Program-made: the position numbers and the translations under genes | Notes under the pieces: generated by a model | Told to the model about the DNA's origin: nothing | The model's input: the letters and a program-made list of their open reading frames with translations, nothing else | Databases searched by the model: none | Part shown: positions 1-8,125 of the stretch, piece after piece | How positions within the stretch are numbered: position 1 is the stretch's first letter | How the letters are laid out: each line of letters starts with the position of its first letter | Assembly: GCF_044005705.1 (NCBI RefSeq) | Contig: NZ_JBIPKE010000020.1 | Coordinates: 186,001 to 250,000, forward strand | Reading direction: 5' to 3' | Length of the DNA stretch: 64,000 bases | DNA from: Marinoscillum luteum | GTDB taxonomy: Bacteria > Bacteroidota > Bacteroidia > Cytophagales > Cyclobacteriaceae

Positions 1-1067
1 GGAAATGAAAAATGCCGTACCCCGTAACCGATGTTGGTATTGTATGTCTGAACTACCAGGTGGCGATACGAATTACGCCCACCAGTCGCTCTCACGGCGT
101 TCACGAATGTCTGATTGAAGGAGTTTTGAACTTCAGCATACTCGGTCGACGGTTCTCCATATTCTCCAGACATATGAACTTCGTTGGTACCGGCAAATAG
201 CAGGTGATCATCATAATTTCTGAAAAACTTGGCTATCTGCTTCCACATTATCGCGATGCGGTCATTAATGTAATCCTGATCATCATAAGTAGGCGAATCC
301 ATCCAGCCACCATCCCAATGAATATTGATGAGCACATACATCTCATTATCCAAAGCGTAGTTGACCACTTCTTCCACTCTCAACTTCCACTCATAGCTTA
401 TGTGATATGTCTCCGCATCTTCCATTTTGTGGGACCAGGAGACAGGTATCCTGATGGTATTGAATCCAGCTGCTTTCACAGCATCAATCAGTGCTTTGGT
501 CACCACTGGGTTGCCCCAGGACGTTTCTCCACCGGATAGTTCTCCGTTGTTCGCTGAAATCGCCTCCATCGAGTTCCCGAGGTTCCATCCGAGCCCCATT
601 TCTTGAGAAAGCTCAAGAGAAGTCATATTTCTCATACCGCTGTTGTCAGGATCAACAAAGTCCGCTAGTTCTGGTTCTTCAGAGGTTGTGGTTTCTTCAC
701 CTGCCTGTTGTGTGACGGAGATGGTAATAGATTCTGCCTCCTGTGCCGACAGTTTGAAATCCAACTGACGCTGTTCTGTAGTCTCATTTTTATCGACTGT
801 TATTTTCACTGTGGCATCACCTTTGGTCGATTGTAATGAAGCCCGCACCCAAGTGCCTGAAGGATACTCAAGCTTCCAAATGGCATTACTCGAAATGTTG
901 ATTTCCTCTACTCCTCCATCCGACCCAAAAGCCAGACTGGATTTATCTACACTAAGGTGCACCTCTCCTTCGTCAGGTTTTGGATCACCTTTTTCGGCAC
1001 ATGCGGAGAACTGCAGCAGCAGCAGCACCTTTACAGTTAATAATAAGTATCTAAAAACATCTATCAT
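1..1067 (-). CDS. BACON-GH5 endoglucanase lipoprotein (3' end outside window)
   Basis: This is the last gene of PUL 1 in the window, and its C-terminus lies beyond position 1. The reading frame is open from an ATG at 1067 to the window edge (about 355 residues). A lipoprotein signal (LLLLQFSAC) is followed by a BACON-like beta-sandwich at about residues 40-125 and then a GH5 catalytic domain. The domain shows GWNLGN, a WGNP segment, FNTIRIPVSW and the acid/base motif TNEVH, with the Glu near residue 293. The catalytic nucleophile Glu must lie in the missing part. The motif pattern resembles subfamily GH5_4 (xyloglucanase, beta-1,4- or mixed-linkage glucanase). The lipoprotein signal suggests a cell-surface enzyme that makes the first cuts for the neighbouring SusC/SusD importer. 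GH5 membership is firm; the subfamily and substrate are inference. Confidence 0.85.
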   Translation of the reverse strand, partial: MIDVFRYLLLTVKVLLLLQFSACAEKGDPKPDEGEVHLSVDKSSLAFGSDGGVEEINISSNAIWKLEYPSGTWVRASLQSTKGDATVKITVDKNETTEQRQLDFKLSAQEAESITISVTQQAGEETTTSEEPELADFVDPDNSGMRNMTSLELSQEMGLGWNLGNSMEAISANNGELSGGETSWGNPVVTKALIDAVKAAGFNTIRIPVSWSHKMEDAETYHISYEWKLRVEEVVNYALDNEMYVLINIHWDGGWMDSPTYDDQDYINDRIAIMWKQIAKFFRNYDDHLLFAGTNEVHMSGEYGEPSTEYAEVQNSFNQTFVNAVRATGGRNSYRHLVVQTYNTNIGYGVRHFSF

Positions 1068-1104
1068 ATACTCGTTTCTCTAACTCATCTCTCTAAAACA
1101 TAAG

Positions 1105-1135
1105 AACAGAGTCGGGGTATAATCCCGACTCTGTT
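1105..1135 (-). terminator. Intercistronic hairpin between SGBP and GH5 genes
   Basis: A perfect 12-bp stem (AACAGAGTCGGG at 1105-1116 pairing with 1124-1135) encloses a 7-nt loop. It lies in the 87-bp gap between the glycan-binding lipoprotein gene and the GH5 gene. On the transcribed (minus) strand the hairpin is followed only by a broken T-rich stretch. A leaky terminator or an mRNA-processing/stabilising hairpin is therefore more likely than a full stop. Confidence 0.6.
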
Positions 1136-1154
1136 GATGATAACCGATCATCAA

Positions 1155-3134
1155 TTATCCGTTATCAGGTACGTACACGTACGCCATCAAAAATTCATCT
1201 TCTCCGGACAGTTCAGCATCACGCAACACCTTGAGAATCATTACATTTTCCTCCACTCTCTGGATAGTTAAATCACCCCATTTTACCACAGCATAATCTC
1301 CAGTCCATGGGTGGAGTACCGGTACAGAAATCCGTAACTTATTCGCTTCCAGATCAAGAACCCATATACCCATCAGAGTCACTTGTTCGTCTGTAGAGAG
1401 CATATCACCATCCTGTGGCATCCCATTTCGGACCATCGTTTCTCCATCTTCCTCATACGTGTAAATACGCCTCCGCTGAAGTATCTCTACCGTACCATTT
1501 TCCATGAAAGTCATCTGCCCGTAATCCACATCTGCTTCACCAGCAGCGTAATGTTCACCAGGTAGCGGGTTCCATGACCAGGTGGCAAAATCAGAAAAGA
1601 TAATTGGCCCTTGTTCTGCACCCCAGGTGGTGGTTACATCATAGGTTCTGTCACTGTCTATTTTCCAAGAAGTACTAGTCAAAATGCTTTTGATGGCATC
1701 TTCAGGGTCAGTGGCTCCTCCCCCTCCTGAGGCTTTCAAATGGATAGAGAGATACTCATCCTTGTCAGCAGCTTTTTGACCCAACCATATCCCGTTCACA
1801 GCGCCCGCAGTAGATTCAGCCATCAGGATTCTCAATTTATTATCGGCCGTGGTGCCAAATGTGAGCCACCCCCCTACACCAGAGAAAAAGGTAATAGCCT
1901 GACCAAAATCAATCTCATTCTTCTCATTCACGGTATAATTACCTTCGAAAGATCCTGCTCCGGTTTCAATTATATATTCGCCTTCAGCATCAGCTGTTTT
2001 AGTCAGCTGCATGGAAACTCCTGAGAATATGTCCGCATCATATGGTGGAGACCAGGTGGTAAAGGCAAATCCCTCTGGATCAGTACCTAATGTAGCTACT
2101 TCGTTCAACGCGGCTCCACCAAGGTCGTGCCAGTTGTATGGGTAAGCCAGATCGATGATCCATGTTTTAGAGGTCGACGTGTTAGTTGTCAAGTCTCCAT
2201 TGGCATCACCATCGTATGGAGGCTCTGGATCACCCTCTTCTACAGGCACCCAGTTATCACTGTACTCTTTAGATAAATAGTTAAACACCAGCATGGCTGC
2301 TCCATCACAAGAGGTTTTTCTTAAGAACCCTAGTTGCATGTAGTCGTCAGTCAGCGAAAAGACCCGGGCTTTGCCCCAATCTTCCACACAAGCCTCATTG
2401 TTGGGGGTATGTAGAGCAGTTGCATCCGTGGAGTTCAGCGTGTAATTGTTGACATCCAGAAAAAACGTACCACTTTCGTTACCCCTGGCTGGAATCATTG
2501 GATGATTGGCCGTAAGGAATGCTCCTCCGTCGAGACTAAAAGTCATCTCACCATAGTTCCCCACATCAGCTACCCATTGGTTTCCGGGCCAATCAGGATT
2601 CCAGTTCCAACAGTCGCCACCTTCCACGAGGCATTCCCCTTGCCATCCATTATCCGCTCCATAGAAGTACATAGGGCCGAGGAAGTACTTAGAAAGACCA
2701 TCTTCATTTAGGTCCAGAACCCAGGTTTTTGACTCTCCCACCCCACCAGTCAGTGTGTTCCAAAGTGGGTCATCCACATAGGAAAGGTTCATAGTGGTGA
2801 TCTCGAGGGTGGTGGTGTCACCAGCCACAAAGCCTCCAGATGCAGAAATGTTATAGATGAATTGATAAGAACCAGAGAATGGTAGCCTCACCGTATCCTT
2901 TACTTTGGTAGATCTTCCCATAGGAGTCACCCACATTGGGATGGCTCCGGGAGTTAAACTTTCCAAAATCACCATATTAGGATCATCAGGATTTTGTGTC
3001 ACTTCATATTTGAGCGCTGAAGATGAAATCAAAGAGTCCAATTCAGGCTCATCCATCTGACAGCCCACGATAGAGAGCATGACAGCCAATGCTAATGAAA
3101 ATATGTTGGTTAAATTTTTCATGTCGATTATCAT
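1155..3134 (-). CDS. Surface glycan-binding lipoprotein of PUL 1 (SusE/F position), three repeated domains
   Basis: This gene follows susD directly, the usual place for a surface glycan-binding protein (SGBP). The product of about 659 residues has a lipoprotein signal ending in SIVGC near residue 25. Next comes an Ig/PKD-like segment (about 40-115), then three related units beginning KTWVLDLNEDG, KTWIIDLAYPYNW and TSWKIDSDRTYD. Each unit is rich in Trp, Tyr and Asp, as expected for glycan-binding beta-sandwiches. No catalytic motif is seen. An ATG at 3122 is an alternative start; the one at 3134 has AAGGAA a few bases upstream and is preferred. The inferred role is holding the polysaccharide at the outer membrane for the GH5 enzyme and SusCD. 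The family is not recognised by name. Confidence 0.75.
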   Translation of the reverse strand: MIIDMKNLTNIFSLALAVMLSIVGCQMDEPELDSLISSSALKYEVTQNPDDPNMVILESLTPGAIPMWVTPMGRSTKVKDTVRLPFSGSYQFIYNISASGGFVAGDTTTLEITTMNLSYVDDPLWNTLTGGVGESKTWVLDLNEDGLSKYFLGPMYFYGADNGWQGECLVEGGDCWNWNPDWPGNQWVADVGNYGEMTFSLDGGAFLTANHPMIPARGNESGTFFLDVNNYTLNSTDATALHTPNNEACVEDWGKARVFSLTDDYMQLGFLRKTSCDGAAMLVFNYLSKEYSDNWVPVEEGDPEPPYDGDANGDLTTNTSTSKTWIIDLAYPYNWHDLGGAALNEVATLGTDPEGFAFTTWSPPYDADIFSGVSMQLTKTADAEGEYIIETGAGSFEGNYTVNEKNEIDFGQAITFFSGVGGWLTFGTTADNKLRILMAESTAGAVNGIWLGQKAADKDEYLSIHLKASGGGGATDPEDAIKSILTSTSWKIDSDRTYDVTTTWGAEQGPIIFSDFATWSWNPLPGEHYAAGEADVDYGQMTFMENGTVEILQRRRIYTYEEDGETMVRNGMPQDGDMLSTDEQVTLMGIWVLDLEANKLRISVPVLHPWTGDYAVVKWGDLTIQRVEENVMILKVLRDAELSGEDEFLMAYVYVPDNG

Positions 3135-3147
3135 TTAGATTCCTTAA

Positions 3148-4734
3148 TTACCATCCCGTATTTTGCTTCAGCACTCCACTCGAAAGCGTAATCTGAGAGT
3201 TTGGTATCTGCATCAGTCCTTTGGTTTCTATAAATTTGGCTGTAGTGATTGTTTTGGGCTCCACTACCCCGGCATTAGTAACCGTGGTTGATTCTTCTAT
3301 GGCCTCTGCAGCTGTATCTAATCCTTGCCGTAGCAAATCGTAATACCTGATCCCTTCGAGGGCAAACTCCAAATATCTCTCCTTCATGATACTTACCGGA
3401 GTTACGGCCAATGGTGTGAAATTGTCTCCATAAGCCCGTTGACGCACCATATCCAAGTAGGTCTGAGCATTGCCACTTCCAAGCTCGGCAGCCATCAGCA
3501 GTACATCGGCATAGCGAATGGATACATAGTCCTGAAATTGTCCAATCATGAAGTTGGTGCCTCCCATTTCCACGGCAACACTATTTCCATCCATATCAGA
3601 CATTGGGGTGTACTTCTTATTGGCGTACCCTGTGTATTCCCTTTGACGATCCAAATCAAAGTCGAGTCCCTCATCTTCTACAGAAATGATGGAAGCTATC
3701 TTTCGAGTATCGGTATCAGCGTAAGCATTCCATAGCTTCGGGTTTACGGTACCTCCTCCCCAGCCATTGCCGTAAGGGTAGAAAGACTGCTCTCTTAAAC
3801 CGTACATCACGAGCCAATGATTGCCATCCGTATTTCCATTGTAATCGCTGGTGAATGTGTACTTAATTGCAAAAACTGTTTCCTTATTATCCTCACCAGC
3901 ATAGTTTTCCACAGAAGCTGCAGGCCATAGGTTGGCAAAGTCTTCGACCAAACCGAAACCTCCATTCGTGATCACATCTTCCACATAAGAAAGTGCCTGA
4001 GACTGGTTTACAACCCCAACCAGATCAGTCTGATCATAATATCCCGTATAGAAAAGATATACTCTACCCAAAAGAGCCTCTGCTGCCCACTTAGTTACTC
4101 TTCCATAAGTCGCTGGATCCTGGGAGGTGTATGGCAGACTGCTTAGGTTCTCAATTGCAAAAATCAAATCCCCAGCTATCATTTCGTATACATCCGCCGG
4201 ATCAGCCTGGGGCAGGTTTTCTGTAGTAGGTTCTGTGATCAAGGGAATGTTACCCCACATTCTGACCATGTCAAAATAGAGGTACGCTCTGATGAAACGT
4301 ACTTCAGCTTCGTATATCGTCTGAAGGTTTTCCTCAGTGCCCCATTCGATTTGGTCCATTTTGGACAACAGCACGTTGCATCTGTAAACAGCTCTGTAAT
4401 AGGCTGTCCAGTTATCTCCGTACAGGTTTTGATAAGAAGGTGCTAATGAAACATCAAAATGATCAATTGCCTGGAAGTTGTAGGCGTCACTCGCCCCAGT
4501 ACCGCCAAAGCAATTATCTGACATGACCTCTGCTGCAAGTGGAAGTGCCACTCCTCCAGCCCAAACGGTCTGGAGGCCGTCATAGCAACCTACCAATGCT
4601 GTGTAAGCATCTGATGGTGTTTTATAATAGTTTGCATCTGTCACAGTGGTGAGTGGTTCTGTAGACAAGAAGTCCTCACAACTGACCATCCCCAAAGTGA
4701 CGATTGAAATGATTATTAGTTTTATCGTTTTCAT
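3148..4734 (-). CDS. SusD-like glycan-binding lipoprotein (PUL 1)
   Basis: This RagB/SusD-family outer-membrane lipoprotein forms the lid over the SusC channel and captures oligosaccharides. The chosen ATG at 4734 is preceded by AAAGGAA and gives a clean signal peptide with lipobox GMVSC. An in-frame start at 4761 would overlap the end of susC and is less likely. The N-terminus (EDFLSTEPLTTVTDANYYKT), the central TPR-like region (YYRAVYRCNVLL; EVRFIRAYLYFDMVRMWG) and the C-terminal SIRYADVLLMAAE and RYYDLLRQG are standard family signatures. The length (528 residues) is usual. The gene is 14 bp downstream of the susC stop and is surely cotranscribed with it. Substrate specificity cannot be read from the sequence. 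Confidence 0.96.
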   Translation of the reverse strand: MKTIKLIIISIVTLGMVSCEDFLSTEPLTTVTDANYYKTPSDAYTALVGCYDGLQTVWAGGVALPLAAEVMSDNCFGGTGASDAYNFQAIDHFDVSLAPSYQNLYGDNWTAYYRAVYRCNVLLSKMDQIEWGTEENLQTIYEAEVRFIRAYLYFDMVRMWGNIPLITEPTTENLPQADPADVYEMIAGDLIFAIENLSSLPYTSQDPATYGRVTKWAAEALLGRVYLFYTGYYDQTDLVGVVNQSQALSYVEDVITNGGFGLVEDFANLWPAASVENYAGEDNKETVFAIKYTFTSDYNGNTDGNHWLVMYGLREQSFYPYGNGWGGGTVNPKLWNAYADTDTRKIASIISVEDEGLDFDLDRQREYTGYANKKYTPMSDMDGNSVAVEMGGTNFMIGQFQDYVSIRYADVLLMAAELGSGNAQTYLDMVRQRAYGDNFTPLAVTPVSIMKERYLEFALEGIRYYDLLRQGLDTAAEAIEESTTVTNAGVVEPKTITTAKFIETKGLMQIPNSQITLSSGVLKQNTGW

Positions 4735-4747
4735 TTTCGAATTCCTT

Positions 4748-7700
4748 TTAGAATGACACATTTAGACCTACCATGTATGTTCTGGGTCTTGGGTAGTATC
4801 CCAGATCGACACCTGATGAAAACCGGTCTGTTGATCCATTATCCAGCCCAAAGCCTACCTCAGGATCCATACCATTGTAACTAGTGAATGTGTAGAGGTT
4901 CAGAACTGAAGCATATAACCTCAGCTTACCAAAGCTCTCACTGGGTATCAGTTTCCCAAAGTCATAGCCGATGGTTATGTTATTAATTCTCAGGTAGTCT
5001 CCGTTTTTCACATACAGATCTGAGAATTCAACCCAGTTAGAAGCGTTTTCCGTTACGCGAGGTACGCTGTTGGACGTTCCTTCACCATGCCATCTGTTAA
5101 GAATGTCAGATGTATAGTTGGCGTATGGATTTGAATGATCGCGGTATGACTGAACAATTTGGCTACCGGCTACTCCAGATCCAAGCACTGACAAATCAAA
5201 CCCATGATACTCCAGTGCCACATTGAGCCCAAAAATGAAATCAGGGTTTGGATTACCTATTTCCTTTCGATCCCCATCATCGATTACGCCATCTCCATTC
5301 TGATCGACATATCGTACATCACCGGGCTTTGCTGCAGGCTGCACCAGCTTTCCCTCCTGGCTTTTATGCGCCTTTACCTCAGCTTCATTTTGGAATATCC
5401 CGTCAGTTTCTAGCCCCCAAAAGAATCCAATAGGATAGCCACTTTGTGCTCTGTAAAACTCCAGAGAATTGGCAAATAATTGATTAGTTGCTCCGTGCAC
5501 GATACCATCGCTGGTGGGGATTTCGCCCACCTTGTTTTGATTATAGGATCCATTGACACCAACCGTATAATTCAAATCGCCAAAGCTGGAGTTGTAGGTA
5601 AGCGCCACCTCAATACCTGTGTTGATCACATCGCCACCATTAATGTAAGGGGCATCCGCACCGGCTGTGGCCAGCACAGGGGCTACAATCAGCCAGTCTT
5701 TGTTGGTCTTCTTATACCAGTCCACACTCAGGTTTAACCCCCCATTGATCAATCGGGAATCGAAACCAATATTGATTTGTTCGGCAGTTTCCCACTGCAA
5801 AGCAGGGTTGGCCAGTCTACTCGGATATGCTCCTGAGGTGAGTGTGCCTTCCGTATTTCCGAAGATATAGTTAACATTTTGGGTACTTATGGGAGCCAGG
5901 TATTGATAGGCTCCGGCGTTTTGGTTTCCCACCTGCCCCCAGCTACCTCTGAGTTTCAAATAGCGAACCAGGCTGCTAGAGCTAAGGAAACCCTCCTCAC
6001 TGAGTATCCACCCGGCACTTACTGAAGGAAAATATCCCCACTGATTGCCATGGGCAAAACGTGAAGAGCCGTCTGCACGGAAGGTCGCATTTAGGAGGTA
6101 TTTCTCACGGAAGTTGTAATTCAGACGACCGAAGTATGACAACCTGTGATCCGGGTCGTTTCCGCCACCATTGATGTTGATATTGGCCCCATCGGTATTT
6201 GTGGTATTGTTGATATAGGCATTCTTTAGCCCTACAAAAACAGCATCTCTATTGGAGGTGTACATACTCGAACCCTGAAACTGGTAAACAGATGACCCTA
6301 CCATGAAGGAAATCCCATGATCGGCCAAATTCAGATCATAACTCGCCCAGTTGTCCCAAAGGATTGACCTTCCTTTGGAAAGGCTCTGCCCTACCTCTGT
6401 ATAATTTCTGAAAGCGTATATAGACAACTGATACTCCGGTGCATACGAATGACCCTCATTAGCGTAGTAATCCAAACCAAATCGGGTTTTAAAACTCAGC
6501 CCTTTGATAGGCTTCAATTCAGCATAGATATTCCCCAGGAGCTTTTGTCCATTTCCTTCACTTTGATTGTTAATCATCATATTGGCGTATGGATTGGCCT
6601 CCCCATTGTACCAGGTAGCATTGCTATTGTCCCAGTAGTTTCCAAGTGAATCATACATTGGCACAAATGGACTCGTATTAAATGCTGATCGCAAGGTGTT
6701 GTTGTATTGGTTGCCAACCCCAATACCTCTGGTATTGGTATAAGCCATAGACAAGTTTTCACCTATCGTGAGGATTCCGTCAAAAAGTCTTCTTTCTGAA
6801 TTGATCCTGAATCCGTAGCGTTCATAATTGGAAACCTCTCCTCCCCCTACTATGCCTTCCTGACTTGTGTAAGAAACCGAAGATGAAAAGTTGGATACAT
6901 CAGTACCCCCACTAAAACCAAGCACATAATTTTGAGTAAGGGCATTGTTCACAAACATCTCATCCATCCAATCACTATTGGCATTAGCTGCCAATGAATC
7001 AATTTCTCCTCCGTTGAAATAAGGTAGTTTACCTGAGTTGATAGCTGCTTCGTTCATGATAGTGGCATACTCTCTTGCATTCAGCATATCTGCTTTTCTA
7101 GCCACATTCTGTACTCCATAGTATGAGTCAAATGTGACTCTGGACTGTCCGGCTTTGCCCTTCTTGGTGGTGATCAGTACCACACCGTTTGAAGCTTGTG
7201 AACCATAGATAGCAGCTGATGCAGCATCCTTCAATATATCCACCGAGGCAATATCCGCAGGATTCAGGTATGATATATCCCCGGTCAAAACCCCATCTAC
7301 CACGTATAAAGGGCCAGTTCCACTAAGTGATCCAGCCCCTCTGATAACCACTCTCATCCCGGAACCTGGCTGACCAGATGAAGATGACAGTTGAACACCT
7401 GGTGCCTGTCCCTGAAGACCCTGAAGTGCGTTGGTAGTACTTAGCTTTTGAATGTTCTCTCCATCCACCCTCAGATTCGCTCCAGTATTTAGAGCCTTTT
7501 TCTGAGTACCATACCCTACTACCACAACTTCCTGCAAACTCGACACATCTAGTGTTAAATTGGCATCTATTACAGCTTGGGCGCCCACTGTAAATTCCAG
7601 GTTTTGATACCCCACAAATGAAATTACCAAAACAGCATCTTTACCGACATTGAGATTATACCTACCCTCAACATCGGTGACTGTACCATTACTGGTCCCT

Positions 7701-7888
7701 TTTTCTAACACCGTGGCACCAGGCAATGATTCACCCGTTTCTGTGTCTCTAACTACACCGCTCACTGTGCGATCCTGTGCTATGGCTGAGCTACCAAAAA
7801 GCACAAGGCTTAGACATAGCAGAGACTGGAAAATCATTACTGAAAGACCGTCTCTCCATTTCTCACGCTTCATGTAATTGTTCTTCAT
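4748..7888 (-). CDS. SusC-like TonB-dependent outer-membrane transporter (PUL 1)
   Basis: This is a SusC/RagA-family TonB-dependent channel that imports oligosaccharides across the outer membrane with its SusD lid. After a signal peptide (LLCLSLVLFGSSAIAQ), a carboxypeptidase-like domain begins at SGVVRDTETGESLPGATVLEKGT. The family motif VVVGYGTQKK and the plug segment (YVVDGV; ILKDAASAAIYGSQASNGVVLITTKKGK) follow, then a long barrel ending in an aromatic residue (GLNVSF). The ATG at 7888 was chosen because translation from 7948 would add about 20 residues before the signal peptide; 7873 is a further option. It heads the PUL 1 operon susC-susD-SGBP-GH5. The 237-bp gap to the regulator gene upstream should hold its promoter. 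Confidence 0.96.
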   Translation of the reverse strand: MKNNYMKREKWRDGLSVMIFQSLLCLSLVLFGSSAIAQDRTVSGVVRDTETGESLPGATVLEKGTSNGTVTDVEGRYNLNVGKDAVLVISFVGYQNLEFTVGAQAVIDANLTLDVSSLQEVVVVGYGTQKKALNTGANLRVDGENIQKLSTTNALQGLQGQAPGVQLSSSSGQPGSGMRVVIRGAGSLSGTGPLYVVDGVLTGDISYLNPADIASVDILKDAASAAIYGSQASNGVVLITTKKGKAGQSRVTFDSYYGVQNVARKADMLNAREYATIMNEAAINSGKLPYFNGGEIDSLAANANSDWMDEMFVNNALTQNYVLGFSGGTDVSNFSSSVSYTSQEGIVGGGEVSNYERYGFRINSERRLFDGILTIGENLSMAYTNTRGIGVGNQYNNTLRSAFNTSPFVPMYDSLGNYWDNSNATWYNGEANPYANMMINNQSEGNGQKLLGNIYAELKPIKGLSFKTRFGLDYYANEGHSYAPEYQLSIYAFRNYTEVGQSLSKGRSILWDNWASYDLNLADHGISFMVGSSVYQFQGSSMYTSNRDAVFVGLKNAYINNTTNTDGANININGGGNDPDHRLSYFGRLNYNFREKYLLNATFRADGSSRFAHGNQWGYFPSVSAGWILSEEGFLSSSSLVRYLKLRGSWGQVGNQNAGAYQYLAPISTQNVNYIFGNTEGTLTSGAYPSRLANPALQWETAEQINIGFDSRLINGGLNLSVDWYKKTNKDWLIVAPVLATAGADAPYINGGDVINTGIEVALTYNSSFGDLNYTVGVNGSYNQNKVGEIPTSDGIVHGATNQLFANSLEFYRAQSGYPIGFFWGLETDGIFQNEAEVKAHKSQEGKLVQPAAKPGDVRYVDQNGDGVIDDGDRKEIGNPNPDFIFGLNVALEYHGFDLSVLGSGVAGSQIVQSYRDHSNPYANYTSDILNRWHGEGTSNSVPRVTENASNWVEFSDLYVKNGDYLRINNITIGYDFGKLIPSESFGKLRLYASVLNLYTFTSYNGMDPEVGFGLDNGSTDRFSSGVDLGYYPRPRTYMVGLNVSF

Positions 7889-8050
7889 ACTTATTGCGTT
7901 AATTTTATAATTAGGTGGATTCTGTTGAAGAGTCTTTAATTTGACCATCCTCCAGAGCGCGTTGATTAAACTATTCCCAATTTTAAATCGAATAAATCCT
8001 GAAGGCGGTCAAGGTTTCGCCAGAAATGGGTACAAAAATGTCATGCGCAT

Positions 8051-8087
8051 AAAAAAAACCCTTCAGGCCTTCCTGAAGGGGTTTTTT
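8051..8087 (-). terminator. Rho-independent terminator after the hybrid regulator gene
   Basis: A 9-bp stem (CCCTTCAGG/CCTGAAGGG) with a 4-nt loop is flanked by eight A on the left and six T on the right. It can therefore act in both directions. It sits 38 bp past the stop of the hybrid two-component gene and separates that transcript from the susC operon. Confidence 0.85.
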
Positions 8088-8125
8088 ATGTCAATGAATC
8101 AAGAATTAATCCTCGAACCGCCGAA

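Noticed and set aside
12..1083. Several plus-strand open frames of 60-110 codons at the left end
   Set aside because: They lie antisense to a clear GH5 gene whose protein motifs are intact, and encode no recognisable domain.
3148..4761. Upstream in-frame start for the PUL 1 susD gene at 4761
   Set aside because: It would overlap susC and put nine charged residues before the signal peptide; the start at 4734 has a good ribosome-binding site.
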